From NCBI RefSeq assembly GCF_018812025.1, contig NC_063054.1, positions 39,629,396-39,693,395 of the forward strand: a stretch of DNA of 64,000 bases, written 5' to 3'. Under the pieces are notes generated by a model, which was not told the DNA's origin, did no database searches, and saw only the letters and a list, made by a program, of their open reading frames with translations. Shown here piece by piece: positions 11,382-23,533 of this stretch; position 1 is the first letter of the stretch; each line of letters begins with the position of its first letter. The stretch comes from Megalobrama amblycephala. Lineage: Eukaryota; Chordata; Actinopteri; Cypriniformes; Xenocyprididae. Position numbers and translations under genes: made by a program.

Positions 11382-12552
11382 CATAAAACAACATTCATTT
11401 CCTGGTTATGGAAAATAACATACTTACTGTACATACATGAAGCAAAAATCTGAAAAATGGTGAAAACCACGCAAATACACACTCTAGAACTTAAGAAATC
11501 TTACAATGTTCTTAGACTGGATCACCTTCAAGGGGGCAGTGAGGCAACTTAAACTTTCAGAGAGAAAGTTTATAATCCTTTGTCTTCGATCATGGTGTTT
11601 TGCATGTGTAATTTGATTGGATATTGGTGGAGAAGCTAATAAGATTCTTATAATACTAATATGTTGAGCTGGTATTGACATATAATGTAAATGATCATTC
11701 AGGAAATCTGTTTTGTGAATTTGGAGTGAAACTCTATATTTCTTTGAGTTGTAAACCAGTCTTATCTTGATTTGTTACCAGGATAACCAGAGTCCTGTTC
11801 TGCATCAGGGTGTTAGTTGCAGTTTGGGGGACTTCACAGACACCTAGTTTGTTTGGTGGACGTTCTGGTGGATCATTTATAAAATATAACAAATAATGGC
11901 CTGATCTGTCACTATATGTTTCCAGGGCCTGACCATGGCCTTATGGGGATCCTAAGAAAAATTTTCCAAAGGGCCCCTTCTTGATAGTGTTGTCATTACA
12001 TTGGACAGATTAAAGGGATAGTTCAGGGATAGTTCACTGTAATATTTCACTCCAACAGTAGACTATTCAAATAGCTGGAACATTTGAGCTGCACTTATAT
12101 GATAAATAATTAGCCAAGACAAAATTTTATATTATTATTGTTATTACTATTATTACCACCAGTAATTTATTTTGTTATTTTATCTTCATTTAAAAGTACA
12201 AATGTCACAGCAGTCTCACGCATTGGTGCAAATTGTGACTTTGCGCCACCTGGTGGTGATTTTACTGTCATTTGGGTGCATATAACGCTGCGGCCTCGTG
12301 GCGGTAATTGGCTAATTTTGGTTAACTATTACTAGCACTAGTAATAGTTCTGAGAAAAAATGCATTTGCTCCTTAGGTGGCCTATAAATTAAGATAATTA
12401 TAAGGTAAGGGTTCAAGCCAACCTGTAGAACCCTGTACTTAAATGTCTTAGAATTGTTAAAATCCATTTGGGTAAGTGGCATGGAAATATGAGAGATGAC
12501 CCCAAGACCACTCCCTTTGCCTGATGAATGCAGTTTATACAAGTGTTGTTTA
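11382..12552. other. Unassigned stretch with repeat scraps
   Basis: From 11385 to about 11660 it resembles 42775-42830 (CATTTCCTGGTTATGG against CATTTCCAGGTTATGG). Near 12010 a TTAA followed by AGGGATAGTTCA looks like the end of a short repeat. No gene or RNA was recognised. Confidence 0.4.
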
Positions 12553-13095
12553 AGGCCCCATCCACATGGAGACGCATTTCAGTGAAACCGCACAAATTTT
12601 TTATCGGATAGGCGTTTCGTCCACACGGATCCGGCGTTTTCGAATGGTGAAACCGGTATTTTTTTAAACCAGGTCCCAGAGTGGAAAAATTTGAAAACGC
12701 CGTCTTTGCGTTATCGTGTGGACGGGGAAATCCGTATATTTTCTGAAACAATGATGTCATCACCCCACGTGTCAACCTTAGTCAGACTCGCTAACACCAC
12801 AAAACAGCACCAACAACAGCAATAGCAGACTCTACATGCTTGTGTTCGTGCTGCAGAAGCTACTGAACCAAAATAAAGTGTTATTTCTAAGCTTTGCTAA
12901 AGTTTGTATTCACCGCGCAAGGTTTATGCGCATGCTCCAAGTCTTCTTCGCTGCTTTAAGTGCATTTCTGCGGCAGAATTACAGCGCCACATAATGGTCT
13001 GGCAAGTATACTACATCGTTTTGAGTTGTTTCAGTGGTTTCGTGTGGACGCAGATATTTTTTGAGACGAGGAAAAAAAAGATCGGTTTAGGGTAA
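12553..13095. mobile_element. hAT-like MITE with vertebrate 'fold' sequence ends
   Basis: It starts AAGGCCCCATCCACATGGAG. The subterminal segment GTGTGGACG recurs in opposite orientation near 12717 and in direct form near 13040, as in a common non-autonomous fish hAT. The right end is worn and placed near 13095. No ORF is supported. Confidence 0.55.
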
Positions 13096-13106
13096 GCTCC
13101 TCAGAT

Positions 13107-15013
13107 CAGTGTTGGGCATGTTACTGTAAAAAAGTAATTAGTTATAGTTACTAGTTACTTCTAACAAATAGTAACTGAGTTAGTAACAGAGTTACATCAT
13201 TATAAAAGTAACTAATTACCAGGGAAACTAATGTGTTACTTAAAAAAAATAAAATAAATAAATATGTCAAATAACTTGGATGCCCCTAATATTAAATACA
13301 AGACTAAAAAAATAAATTATTCTTGATCCGACTCATGATCCGCTCTTGCTCACGTCATGAAATTTCTCTGTACTGTACTATATGTGTTGGCCATTAAAGA
13401 AAACGTATTTTCATATTTATGTTAAATAGTTCTATGTTATGTTTTAAATTGATCTATTTGATTAAGTGAACAGCATGAGTAAGATGCATCATAAGGCCAA
13501 TTCACACCGCACCAACAAATGGCAACGAACACCAACGAACAAGTTGGCAGTTGGATTTAGAATTCTATGAGAAAAAACTGTCATGTTCACACTGCCCCAA
13601 CAAACACCAACAAATAAGTCAAATCTGACTGGGAAAATTCCACAACTACATGTGTGTAACCATGTTAACAATATTGTCAGGCAAGTCTATTATATTAATA
13701 ATATAGTATCATATACATTTTCATTGTATTATTGAGGCAAAACAAAAACCCTAACCTGAAATACGAAGTGCTGTAGCCATCGATCGATCTGATCACGTTG
13801 CGGTTGGTATACACCGGTTTTTAAACTTTTTTTTTTTTTTGTTAGCATGACCCATTTTATTTATGTGAGGCCTATACAAACATGTAGCTAAACAAGCCAA
13901 AACGAATTAATTTAAAACAAAACTGAAGGTAAACCTGCGTTGCTCTCATATGGTGGTTATTACTCTCTCTTTCGGTGAAGTCGAGCAGTGCTCTTGCTGA
14001 ATGGCATGGATTGTACCTTTTTATATGTTTTTTTTTAACTGCATTTTATTTTTTATAACAAACAAGCTGTGATGTCACGTTTCCAGTGCCTGTTGTATGT
14101 GCATGAGGCGCGGGCGTGATCAAACAGCTGTCTTTGAGGTGGACTTGCCTCATCGTCATGGCAATGGTTCGTGGCCAGGTCAGATTACGTCAGAGTTTGT
14201 TGCCTGTTTGTTGGAAAACTGTTCACACCGCACAGACATTCCACGAGCCAATAAACGCTGATTAAACATGTTCAGTCGGGTGAAAACAAACTCCGACCGA
14301 CGGCAACAGGGGTATCACACCTATCCAACAACTCCAACAGACGAGTTTGTTGGCGTTTGTCAGTGTGGTGTGAATTGGCCTATAAGATGCGCAATATATC
14401 GGGAGACATTGAGTGGGTCAGACATAATTTTGACCACTTCATTAAGTTTTGTTTTGTAGAAAGCCTTTCTTTAAAGTGAATTTCGTTTTGTAAAAATTGT
14501 ATCTTAAATTTAATCAATGTTTCATCAACCAATTGCCTGGATTTAATAAATAAGATAGGCTACTCTGATGTAATTCGAATGAAATGTGCATTCTTTCTCT
14601 AGGCGCATCCAGTAGCCTATGCGGAGATGAGAGTCAGCAATGTCAACTTCATCTTTGCAGCCGACACTGATTCAGAAAACATTATTTTATTAATAAACAA
14701 TTAAAATGTCTCCTTGCTGTTTTTGTCACTTTCATATTCATTACTTTTGCCGATTCTTTATGGCAAGCTTTATGTGTGCACTTTATGAGTGCTATATAAG
14801 CCTATATTACGTAAACGCTCATTATTATGGTTTATTCTCTCCAGTATTTAAGAAATTAAATTGAAAGGCTATAAATTAAATTAAATTGATAGACTCGGAT
14901 GAAAACCGCTTCAGTGAGTTCAATTATAGTAATATTTTTATAGGCATATTTATAGGCATATTTTTTTTTGTCAGTAACGCCGTTTATTTATAATGCTGTT
15001 AGTCCCATCACTG
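13107..15013. mobile_element. Non-autonomous hAT-like element, 1.9 kb, with nested MITE
   Basis: The ends CAGTGTTGGG and CCCATCACTG form the CAGTG-type terminal inverted repeat of hAT elements. The subterminal stretch is rich in AGTAACTAGTTACT-like repeats. Flanking octamers CCTCAGAT and GTTAAGAT agree at 5 of 8 positions, a weak target duplication. No transposase is seen. A second inverted-repeat element lies inside at 13494-14381. Confidence 0.6.
13494..14381. mobile_element. Nested MITE with 15-base perfect terminal inverted repeats
   Basis: The left end AGGCCAATTCACACC is repeated as its exact reverse complement at the right end (GGTGTGAATTGGCCT). Internal CAACAAA and TTTGTTGG blocks extend the similarity. 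The element is 888 bases long and has no ORF. TAAGATGC occurs just outside both ends but offset, so no clean target duplication can be claimed. Confidence 0.75.
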
Positions 15014-15235
15014 GTTAAGATGCATGTAATCATTAGGTGTCTGTGAATTTTCAGTGAGAAGTAATATGTCCAGGTTGGTGTCAGTAATTTGTTCATTATG
15101 ATAGGGGCCCAGTTCAAAAGAACAAATTGTTTTTGCTATACACCCAAGTTGCCTGTTGAGGTATAATTTTGAGTCTGATTTATTTTGACAAGTGATCATG
15201 GTGTCCAACAATCTTTTTGCAGAAGCTGTGGCTTC
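15008..15235 (-). pseudogene. L2-type LINE endonuclease scrap
   Basis: On the - strand the frame reads TNLDILLLTE and NDYMHLNQ, which resembles the start of the AP endonuclease of L2-type LINEs. Only about 65 residues remain. The piece abuts the right end of the hAT-like element at 15013. Confidence 0.55.
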
Positions 15236-15898
15236 CTCAATGCTCTACTAATTGCCCAAATGCACAAACGTCATAGCTGCTGACTGTTGAATGTTGAAAA
15301 TCCTTCGGGGTGAGCGATGTGCATAACACTGTTGGGTGACACAAATCAACCGGCAATGCTCCTATGTTGCAGAGTCAAGGCCCATTTGATGCCTTTAGAT
15401 ATTACGGTAAATACCCAGTTTCTGTGTTGGAGATTAATCTGAAAATGAGGGACACCCGAAATTAGATGAGTGCTAAAGCTTACGTACTAGCAATAGCCAT
15501 GAGAAAGCCAGCCATCAGCAAATCCACGTTAACCAGAACCCCAACCATCACAGCATCTATAAATTGCTCACTAAGAGGAAAGCAACCCAGCATGACAGTA
15601 AGCAAATAGAGTAATTAATAAGGAGAATTTTAAGTCACCCCACATTCAGTCTGATAAATGAGGATCAAGGAGAGAAAGAGCTTGCAGCAAGCTGACAGCT
15701 GAGAGTTCACAACAGCAACAGAGATGCTGATGCAGAGAAGATGGATCAAAGTTGAAAAATGCAATCCAAGAAACCAGAGGGGTTGCAAAAAGCCACAAAA
15801 GCTGCTGTAGAATAGCAGCCAACTGAAAACAGGGCAAAACAAACCAAAAAATAACAGAAACAAATAAAAGAAAACAAATAATACAGACGATAACAAAC
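15236..15898. other. Unassigned stretch
   Basis: It may be 5' leader of the L2 scrap to its left, but no ORF or repeat boundary can be shown. The open frames at 15630-15896 on the - strand are hydrophobic, overlapping and featureless. Confidence 0.35.
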
Positions 15899-16240
15899 TG
15901 TCATCACAGTGTTGATGTCAGTGTCCTTGTCTTGTCTGCCCTGTCTTGTGTTCCCTTGTTCCTGTGCCTGGCTTGTTTGTTGTCATAGTTACCCTTGTTA
16001 GTTTCACTTGTGATTGATCAGACCCTCCCCCTCATTACCTTGTTATCCCATGTATATATTCCCCAGTTTTTGCTATAGTTCTTTGTCTGGTGTTATCCTG
16101 TTTAGCTGTTATGTTTCATGCCATGTTTCTCACCATATTTGTATTATTCTGACCCATGACTGGAAGTACTTTGTGTTTTTGTTTTAATAAACATTTAGCT
16201 GCAATAGGATCCTCTTCGCTTTCATCAATCACACGTTACA
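15899..16240 (+). repeat. LTR-like block, + orientation (solo LTR candidate)
   Basis: It begins TGTCATCACAG and ends CACGTTACA, has TATATATTCC at about 16052 and a poly(A) signal AATAAA near 16187, and is followed by GTGGCGCTC, which could be a primer-binding site remnant. It resembles, in plan and base use, the - strand LTR at 32214-32628. No internal retroelement ORF follows. Confidence 0.5.
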
Positions 16241-16527
16241 GTGGCGCTCAAATCAGACGCAGTGTTGTGTTTCTGCTCGTCTTTTCTCTTTTATTTCTAT
16301 TATTTTTTCTGCTTGTTAACAGCAGTTGGTCATCACTAATGCTCAATAATCTCTTAATTATCTCATTAACTGCAACACTTTTTCAGTGTTACTTTTACCA
16401 CTCTGTACACACATATGAACACTAAGCAGTGTTAATTCAATAATGGTGATGTTTATGTGTGCACTCCAGATTATAAACCTACTTGATAAACACATTAATA
16501 TAACTGTTTATTTTGTTCTTTACACAG
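16241..16527. other. Intronic sequence before the first LRR exon
   Basis: It is AT-rich and ends in a pyrimidine-rich tract and ACACAG that serves the exon at 16528. No other feature was seen. Confidence 0.5.
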
Positions 16528-16701
16528 ACTACAGAGCTGTAATCTCACTGCTCAGTCCTGTGAGAGCTTGTCATCAATTTTACAATCCTCAAACTCTGTC
16601 CTGAGAGAGCTGGATCTGAGTAACAATGATCTGCAGGATTCAGGAATGAAGCTTCTTTTTGATGAACTGAAGGGTCCAAACTGTAAGCTGGAAATACTGA
16701 G
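16528..16701 (+). CDS. NLR-type LRR exon 1 (174 bases)
   Basis: This exon encodes one ribonuclease-inhibitor-type leucine-rich repeat pair of a fish NLR protein, a cytosolic sensor. It follows a TTCTTTACACAG acceptor and ends CTGAG with a GTAAAT donor. The 58-codon frame is open; it contains [15 protein letters not shown] and [19 protein letters not shown]. The first base completes a split codon, and the last codon is completed by the next exon, so exons of this kind can be added or lost without frame change. It differs from its siblings by FDELKGPNC near the end. The next LRR exon is 12.6 kb downstream, so the intron is unusually large and full of transposons. Confidence 0.85.
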
Positions 16702-16782
16702 GTAAATGTTTTTTTGTTTGCTTGTTTGTTTTTTTTCCCTCCATAAAATAAGTAATAAAATGTCACAATAAATGATCATTAA

Positions 16783-17001
16783 CACTCTGGGGTCATTGAA
16801 TGCGCAGAGTTTTAATTTTTTTTTTTTCCTGATAACAGCGAAAACTTAAAATACTTGGTGATTTTTGGGTTGTAAATCAGTAAATCATCATCCAAAACTG
16901 TAAAGGGTCTACTTTCAGTTCATAAGAAACTGTGAAAAGCACAAATGTCAAGGCATGTCAAAACTTCACCAGGGCCCAAAAAACCCTCAGACCCCAGAGG
17001 G
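16783..17001. mobile_element. TTAA-flanked element, copy B (219 bases, MITE)
   Basis: It is flanked by TTAA at 16779-16782 and 17002-17005, with ends CACTCTGGGGTC and GACCCCAGAGGG. Its right part matches the right ends of copies A and at 45.1-46.1 kb (AAATGTCAAGGCATGTCAAA). It lies just inside the intron after LRR exon 1. Confidence 0.8.
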
Positions 17002-17005
17002 TTAA

Positions 17006-17425
17006 ATTTTGTATTTAAATGTTGCATCTGTTTTTAATGGAATGCCAAAACAACAGACAACTGCAACATTTGCAGGCAGGATTTTTAAAAATATTTATGC
17101 AGGCTGATTTTCTGTCCTGAGAAGAATAATTCCTTGCATAAATCTCAGAAAATCATTTGTTTGAGGTTAGGGGGTGAGTGGATTGTATCAAGATTGAAAT
17201 GGTAAAATGTATTAAGGTGTAAATGTATTAAAATGGTCTGAAACAATTGCTAAAGAAACTGCAAAACTGCAAAGATAACTTCTGACAGCACAGAATGAGA
17301 CACTTTTAGCTAAGGTCCAAACTTAACACGGCCCTGGCGAATAAATGAAATGGTGTTACTTGCCAGTTGGGTCTTAACAACAATTTCAACAATGCATGGT
17401 TGTGAGAATGTGATATGGCTTAGTG
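17006..17425. other. Intronic sequence without recognised feature
   Basis: No ORF, repeat boundary or RNA gene could be supported here. Confidence 0.4.
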
Positions 17426-17614
17426 CAGTGGTCTGAAACTCAATTCCTGGAAGGCCACAGCTCTGCACAGTTTAACTCCAACCAGCTCCAACTCACACCT
17501 GCTTGGAAGTTTCTAGTAATCCTGAAGACCTTGATTAGCTGGATCAAGTGTTTTTGATTAGGGTTGGAGCAAAACTGTGCAGAACTGTGGGCCCTCCAGG
17601 AATTGAGTTTGTGA
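17426..17614. mobile_element. hAT MITE (CAGTG end, right end worn)
   Basis: It starts CAGTGGTCTGAAACTCAATT, and its right part (CTCCAGGAATTGAGTTT) is the reverse complement of its left part. The final CACTG of the right end is degraded. No target duplication can be shown. Confidence 0.6.
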
Positions 17615-17903
17615 TGTAATCATATAAATATAAAGCCTGATATGATGAGTTTTAGAGTGAAGCGTGGCACTGTATTCATTTACACACAAGACACTCACAT
17701 TTAAGAGTGGCCCTTTCAATGGAACTAGCACTTCAACAGAACTTGCACGGTGTCAGAAGTTACGACTCTATGGGAACACTTGTGAAATCATGATGCGAGA
17801 CGTCAAGACCAGGAAGCTATAAAGCACACTCAAACCAAACAGAGTCATCTTCCGTGCATTCAACAATTGCTCTGTGTGAATTGTCTTTTTGTTGTCATTT
17901 GTC

Positions 17904-17904
<1 letters not shown>

Positions 17905-17955
<51 letters not shown>

Positions 17956-17987
17956 ATATATATATATATGTGTATATATATACTGTA

Positions 17988-18020
<33 letters not shown>
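17905..18020. repeat. TA and GT microsatellites
   Basis: There is a (TA)n run at about 17909-17967, a short mixed run, a (GT)n run near 17988-18006, and a second (TA)n run. Open frames across it read as tyrosine-isoleucine repeats and are not genes. Confidence 0.95.
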
Positions 18021-18043
18021 GATGTTATTTGTCTATATCTCAT

Positions 18044-20116
18044 TATGGCAGAAAGGCATTTCAAGCCATGAGTGCTTCCAAGTTCCAGATACATACCAAA
18101 TGAGGACACACATGCAGTTTGTGTCAAATGCCTAAGAATGTAGCATGCATTCTCTGCTCTCACCTTGCCAGATCTAGTGCCTTCTCTCTGGCATTGGAAG
18201 CACGTTCTGTGGTATCCGCCTTCTGAGGAGATGGATACATTGAGCATGGAGGTGGGGGATTTAGAGGATTTCGTCACCTTGTTCCCCTGGTTATGAGGAG
18301 CTAGTGGATGTTGTCACTTGTGCTGTAGCCAAATTAAACATCTATTGGCCAGCGGAGAGACAGTAAATTCATCCTAAGAGCAAACTAGATGAGAGATTCC
18401 TGTCCTCGAGAGTGCAACTTCCTCGTCGAGGCCTTCTTTTCTTTCATTATCTACACACTAATATCTAGATTGTGGGAAGCCATATTCTGCCAATGTCTTC
18501 AACCCCATGTTTCTGATTACTGTTCCATCTTGGGGGTGAAAGAGCACTGGTATGGGGCGATGCTGAGAATTGAAGATCATTTAGTTCATTATATGTCTCC
18601 AGAGACAGCACTGTCCCTGAAGGCCCCGACATTGCTCACCAGGCTATGCAGAACAACTTTGGCTCTAGTGGACAAAGCATATATCAGACTGGTATTTTCT
18701 TACATATGATGTCTATTTTGCAAGCATACCAAGCCGACCTGCTGAGAGACCTGGAGGAGGGCGAGGGAGTAGGCCTAGACATGATCAAAGAACTGCGTCG
18801 GTCCACAGATTTGTCTCTCCGGGCCACCAAAGAAATGGCCAGATCTATTGGCCTTTTTTTGGCAGCTATAGTTGCCACAGAGAGGCATCTCTGGCTGAAT
18901 CTGTTGGACAAAATGGAGAAAGACAAGAACATTCTCCTTGACGCCCCTATTTCACTTCCTGGCCTCTTCAGTGGTGCTGTCATCTCAGTTGTTGAGAGGT
19001 TTCAGGAAGTGAAGAAGCAAGCGGCTACTTTACAAAGATTCCTCCCTTGCCATCTACTAGCTCCTCTCACATTCAGATACAGAAACAGAGTGTCGCTGCA
19101 GGTTCAAGATGTTGACACTCAAGTTAATTGTCTCAAATTTAGTCTGAGGACTGGTTTGTCATGATAGATCTCAAGGATGCATTCTTCCATGTATCCATCT
19201 TTCCACAACACAGGAGGTTCCTGAGGTTTGCTTTTGGGATGAAGCATACCAGTATCTTCCTTTTGGCCTAGCTCTGTCACCTCGCACCTTCACAAAGATA
19301 GGGGATGCGACTAGCACCATTACGAACTCAGAGCATTCACATTCTTAATTATTTCAATGATTGGTTGATTCTCGCTCAATAAGAGATGTCGTTCTCACCT
19401 ATATGAAGGAATTGGGGTTGAGGCTGAATGCCAAGAAAAGTGTACATTCTCCAGCACAGAGAACCACTTTTCTGTGTGTGGTTTAGGATTCAACAACGAT
19501 GCAAGCACATCTGTCACCCATTCGGATCGATTCAGTTCTCTCAGCCATAAACAAATTGAAGCTAGGCCAGTCCATCACTGTCAAACAGTTCCAGAGCAGC
19601 ATTCAATGTAATACATTTTGGCCTGTTGTACATGAGGCCCTGGCAGTGGTGGCTCAAGACCAAGGGGTTCTCCCCAAGGGGCAACCCATTTCGCATGATC
19701 AAGGTAACGCACAATTGCCTTTGTTCCTTGGATATGTGGAAGAAGCCTTGGTTCTTTTCCCAAGGCCCAGTGCTGGGAGCGACCTGTCAACACAAGACAC
19801 TAACAGATGCTTCCCTTATGGGCTGGGGAGCAATCTTGGAGGGTCGCTCGACATAAGGTCTTTGAAGGAACCACCATCTTTTGTGGTACATAAATTGTCT
19901 GGAGATGTTAGCCATATTTCTGGCTCTGAGACATTTCCCCCCAGATCTCAGGAGACACCATCTGCTTGTCCAGACAGACAATACATTGTTGGTCTCTTAC
20001 ATGAACCATCAGGGGGGTTTGTGGTTGATTTAACTCTGCAAACTGACGCACTAGATCCTCCTGTGGTCTCACTGGGTCTAGATGCCATGGTAGAGACGAG
20101 GCTAAGGCAAATCTAA
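18044..20116 (+). pseudogene. Second DIRS1-like remnant: gag, partial RT and RNase H
   Basis: The likely gag start is the ATG at 18044 (MAERHFKP); the frame is soon broken, but DTHAVCVKCL near 18107 and the 172-codon block at 18646-19164 (LRATKEMARSIGLFLAAIVA, ATERHLWLNLLDKME) match the gag of the DIRS copy at 2754-3736. RT follows: DWFVMIDLKDAFFHVSIFPQ near 19150, LPFGLALSPRTF near 19260 in another frame, the YxDD block lost, then MKELGLRLNAKKSVHSP near 19410. RNase H remains start near 19790 (TDASLMGWGAI). No tyrosine recombinase or inverted termini follow, so the copy is 3'-truncated near 20116. Confidence 0.8.
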
Positions 20117-21185
20117 TGTTGAGGTCTGAGGATGTCATTTGAGCACATTAGTTTGGATGGGTTTTGTATGAAAAGCATATATTTCTATGCTTCTACCTTT
20201 TCAGCACAGCTCTTGTAGCAAATCATATAAAAACAAATTTTTGAAGTACCATTGTGTCTTAATATGCATTTCATTTTTAAACATTTAAATTGAGCCTACA
20301 ATATTGGTTAACCATTTGACTTTAGGAAACCACAAACAATGCAGAAAGAATATTTTATCCTTGACATTTACACTATTTTTTTTATAATGGCTAATGTGTA
20401 ATGACTCTGTATTCCGCACAAACTGTGCTATAATATTATGTAAACAGCATGTGTACAAGTTTATATTAAAAAAAAAAGATTTTTGCTTGGTTAGTAAAAA
20501 CATTTTTTTTTTACGTCATTCGAAATAAGGCCAGAAAACACATACTAAACATATATTTCAGTACCAGATGTAGTAGACTAGTGTGTTAAATACAAAATTA
20601 TTGAAAATCATCCTGCCCACTCATATAAAACATGTCAATGCCATGAATATTCACACCTTGAAAGAAAAAAAAAAATACTATTAAAAAAATTACTATTAAT
20701 GTGGAATGTGACTGTGGGACAGGCAAAGAAGAGTGAGAGGAGATTAAGAGAATGGGTATTTGTTTGTTTTCATTTTATTTACAACATTTTCCACAATATA
20801 ATCCAACTATAAATAATGAAGGTCAAAGGGACATTGAACACACTGATCTGACTGAACACAGAGACTTAACAGTCACATACCTATGTGCCATTCCTGGATT
20901 CAGTTTCTGTTTAACTATAGACACAAGTAAACCATTACTGGCATTTCCAAGGTGTTTTCCCATTTCCCAGACATTTGCGTTGTGGCACAGAGCTGGTACA
21001 GCGCTCTCAGAGAAAAACAGTTTGAAAAGACTCATAGATAGCAGGACTCATTTGTGCTCCAGATTCAAGTGCAGGCAGGTATCTGGTCAGTCTAAAACAA
21101 AAAAACAAAACAAAAAACAACAACAACATAAAGCAAACAACTGAGCATGATATCAATGATATCATGATATCAATAATGTAACACC
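20117..21185. other. Unassigned AT-rich stretch
   Basis: It includes an open frame of 130 codons at 20752-21144 with a low-complexity lysine/glutamine end and no recognisable domain, judged chance or repeat-derived. No repeat borders could be set. Confidence 0.35.
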
Positions 21186-21187
21186 TA

Positions 21188-22774
21188 CAGTGCCCTCCAC
21201 AAATATTGGCACCCTTAGTAAATATGAGCAAAGGTGGCTGTGAAAAAAAAATCTGCATTGTTTATCTTTTTGATCTTTCATTCAAAAAATTCACAAAATT
21301 CTAACCTTTCATTGAAGGAAAAGAATTGAAAATGGGGGGAAAGCTCATTATGAAATAAATGTTTTTCTCCAATACACGTTTGCCACAATTATTGGCATCC
21401 CTAGAAATTCTTCTGAGTAAAATATCTCTGAAGTATATTCCCATTCACATTTACTTTTTTTAGCACACCAGGGTGACTAGGAGCATGAAATTGTGCAGCC
21501 ATGACTTCCTGTTCCACAGGAGTACAAATATGTGTAAACAAAAAGGCCAAATCCCCTTAATCATTCATCACAATGAGAAAAAACAAATAATATAGTTCTG
21601 ATGTGCAGCAAAAGATTGTTGAGCTTCACAAAATAGAAAATGGGTATAAGAAAAAAGCTAACGCATTGAAAATCCCCATTTCCACCATCAGGGAAATAAT
21701 TAAGAAGCTTCAATCAACTAAAGATGTTACAAATCTGCCTGGAAGAGGACGTGTGTCTAAATCGTCCTAATGCGCGGTGAGGAGGAAAGTTTGAGTGGCC
21801 AAAGACTCTCCAAGGATCACAGCTGGAGAATTGCAGAGATTAGAGTCTTGAGTCTCAGAAAGCCTAAAAAAATTACCAAACAGCACCTACATCCCCACAA
21901 GTTCGGGAGGGTTTCAAGAAAAGTCCTTCTTTGCTCATCCAAAAACAAACTCCAGCATATTCAGTTGTCAGACATGACTGGAACTTCAAATGGGACCGGC
22001 TTCTGTGGTAAGATGAAACTAAAAAAATAGCTTTTTGGTAGCAAACCCACCAGATGGGTTTGGTGCACACATGGATAAAAAGTACCCCATGCCCACGGTT
22101 AAATATGCTGCTGGATCTTTAATGCTGTGTGCCTGTTTTTCTGCTGGAGGTCCTGGACGTCTTGTTCAGATACATAGTATCATGGATTCTATCAAATACC
22201 AACAGATAAAAACTCAAAACCTGACCACTTCTGCTAGAAATCCAATAATGGTCAGTGGTTGGATTGTCCATCAGGAAAATGATCCAAAACAAACATCAAA
22301 ACCAAAACAAAAATGTGTCACTGAGCACAAAATGAAGCTTCTGCCATGGCCATCCCAGTTCCCTGACATGAAACCTAAAGAAAATGAGTGGAGTGAACTG
22401 AAGAGAAGAAGTACCAACATGGAGCTGGAATCTGATGGATCTGGAGAGATTCTGTATGGAGGAATGGTCTCTGATCTCTCCTCAGGTGTTTTTCAAACTC
22501 ATCAGGCATTATATAAGAAGACTCAGAGCTGTTATCTTGGGAAAAGGACATTGCAATAATTGGGTGCCAATAATTGTGGCCAACATGAACAAGAGAAAAA
22601 CATTTATTTCATAATGAGCTTTTCCACCCATTTTCAATTGTTTTACTTAAATGAAAGGTTAGAATTTTGTGAATTTTTTTAATGAAAGATCAAAAAGATA
22701 AACAATGCAGATTTATTTTCACAGCCGCCTTTGCTCATATTTCCTAAGGGTGCCAATATTTGTGGAGGACACTG
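21188..22774 (+). mobile_element. Tc1-like DNA transposon, decayed, 1,587 bases
   Basis: The inverted ends CAGTGCCCTCCACAAATATT (left) and their reverse complement at the right lie next to TA dinucleotides at 21186 and 22775, the Tc1/mariner target. Inverted similarity extends about 200 bases inwards. The length is normal for a full Tc1 element. The inside encodes a decayed transposase. Confidence 0.9.
21590..22558 (+). pseudogene. Tc1 transposase remnant
   Basis: Pieces of a Tc1 transposase appear in three frames: a helix-turn-helix region near 21600-21760 with many stops, a middle piece (21770-22030) with ITKQHLHPHKFGRVSRKVLL, and a catalytic-domain piece (22035-22559) in shifted frames around QENDPKQTSK and LPWPSQFPDMKP, the block that carries the late catalytic residues in Tc1 enzymes. 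With this many breaks the enzyme is long dead. Confidence 0.75.
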
Positions 22775-22785
22775 TATATTATTAA

Positions 22786-23000
22786 AGGGTTAGTTCACCC
22801 AAAAATGAAAATTATGTCATTGTTTACTCAACCTCATGTGTGGCAAAAAAAAAAAAAAAAAAAACTTTATTCAACAGTATCTAGTGATGAGTGATTTCAA
22901 AACTTGAAGCTTCATGAAGCAGTGTTTTGAAATCTCCAATCACTAGATATTGTTGAATAAAGTTTTTTTTTTTTTTTTTTTTGCCGCACAAAAAGAATTC
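22786..23000. mobile_element. MITE piece with long A/T-tipped hairpin
   Basis: A TTAA (22782-22785) is followed by AGGGTTAGTTCACCCAAAAA, the end of a very common cyprinid repeat. Bases 22838-22989 form a hairpin: arms of about 66 bases (each with a run of about 20 A or T) around a loop of about 18. The matching right end of the element is missing. Confidence 0.65.
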
Positions 23001-23131
23001 TTCACAGTTTTGAATGGTGTCTTACTCCAATCTGTACAATCAAAATGATGGAGTATTTTAAGTTCCTGTTATCAGGACAAAAGAGTGAACACACCTGTGC
23101 ATTTGTCGACCCCAGAGGGTTAAAGCTCAAA

Positions 23132-23533
23132 GGCCAGATTTACTAAAAGCTTGTGCCACCGCAAACCCTCTTTTGCCGTTAAAAAACTGTCAGGATTTAC
23201 TAAAGACATGCAGTGTGAAATTAGTGCTGAAGAGGCAAGGACACGGATATTTTTGCGGCTGAACTTATTGCCTATGCATTTGAAGTAGTTTTCCTTTTTT
23301 AGACACAAAATTTATGGAAGGAGAGTATTTAAATGAATCACGCAAGGTGACTTACTAAGATAAACCAGACATTAACCAACAGATTGCGTTGGTCATTATG
23401 GAAATGATCCAGCTGTGTCTGTGTTCTTTAATTTGCACGTTGTCAGTAGATCACAGGCAGAATTTTCCACTCCCATCTGCCCTTTTTAGAATTGCGCTCT
23501 CACGCTAATTTGCCCTTTTTAGTAAATCTGGCC
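23132..23533. mobile_element. MITE with GGCCAGATTTACTAAA ends
   Basis: The left end GGCCAGATTTACTAAA and the right end TTTAGTAAATCTGGCC are perfect 16-base inverted repeats 402 bases apart. A piece of a related copy (TAGTAAATTTGGCC) lies at about 53210-53302. There is no coding content. Confidence 0.8.

Noticed and set aside
13494..14396. Target duplication TAAGATGC for the nested MITE
   Set aside because: The repeat is offset by several bases from the element ends on one side, so it does not fit a clean duplication.
17889..18071. 60-codon frame of alternating Tyr-Ile
   Set aside because: It is a translation of the TA/GT microsatellite.
20752..21144. 130-codon frame as a possible host gene
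   Set aside because: No domain, low-complexity Lys/Gln end, and no splice or conservation evidence.
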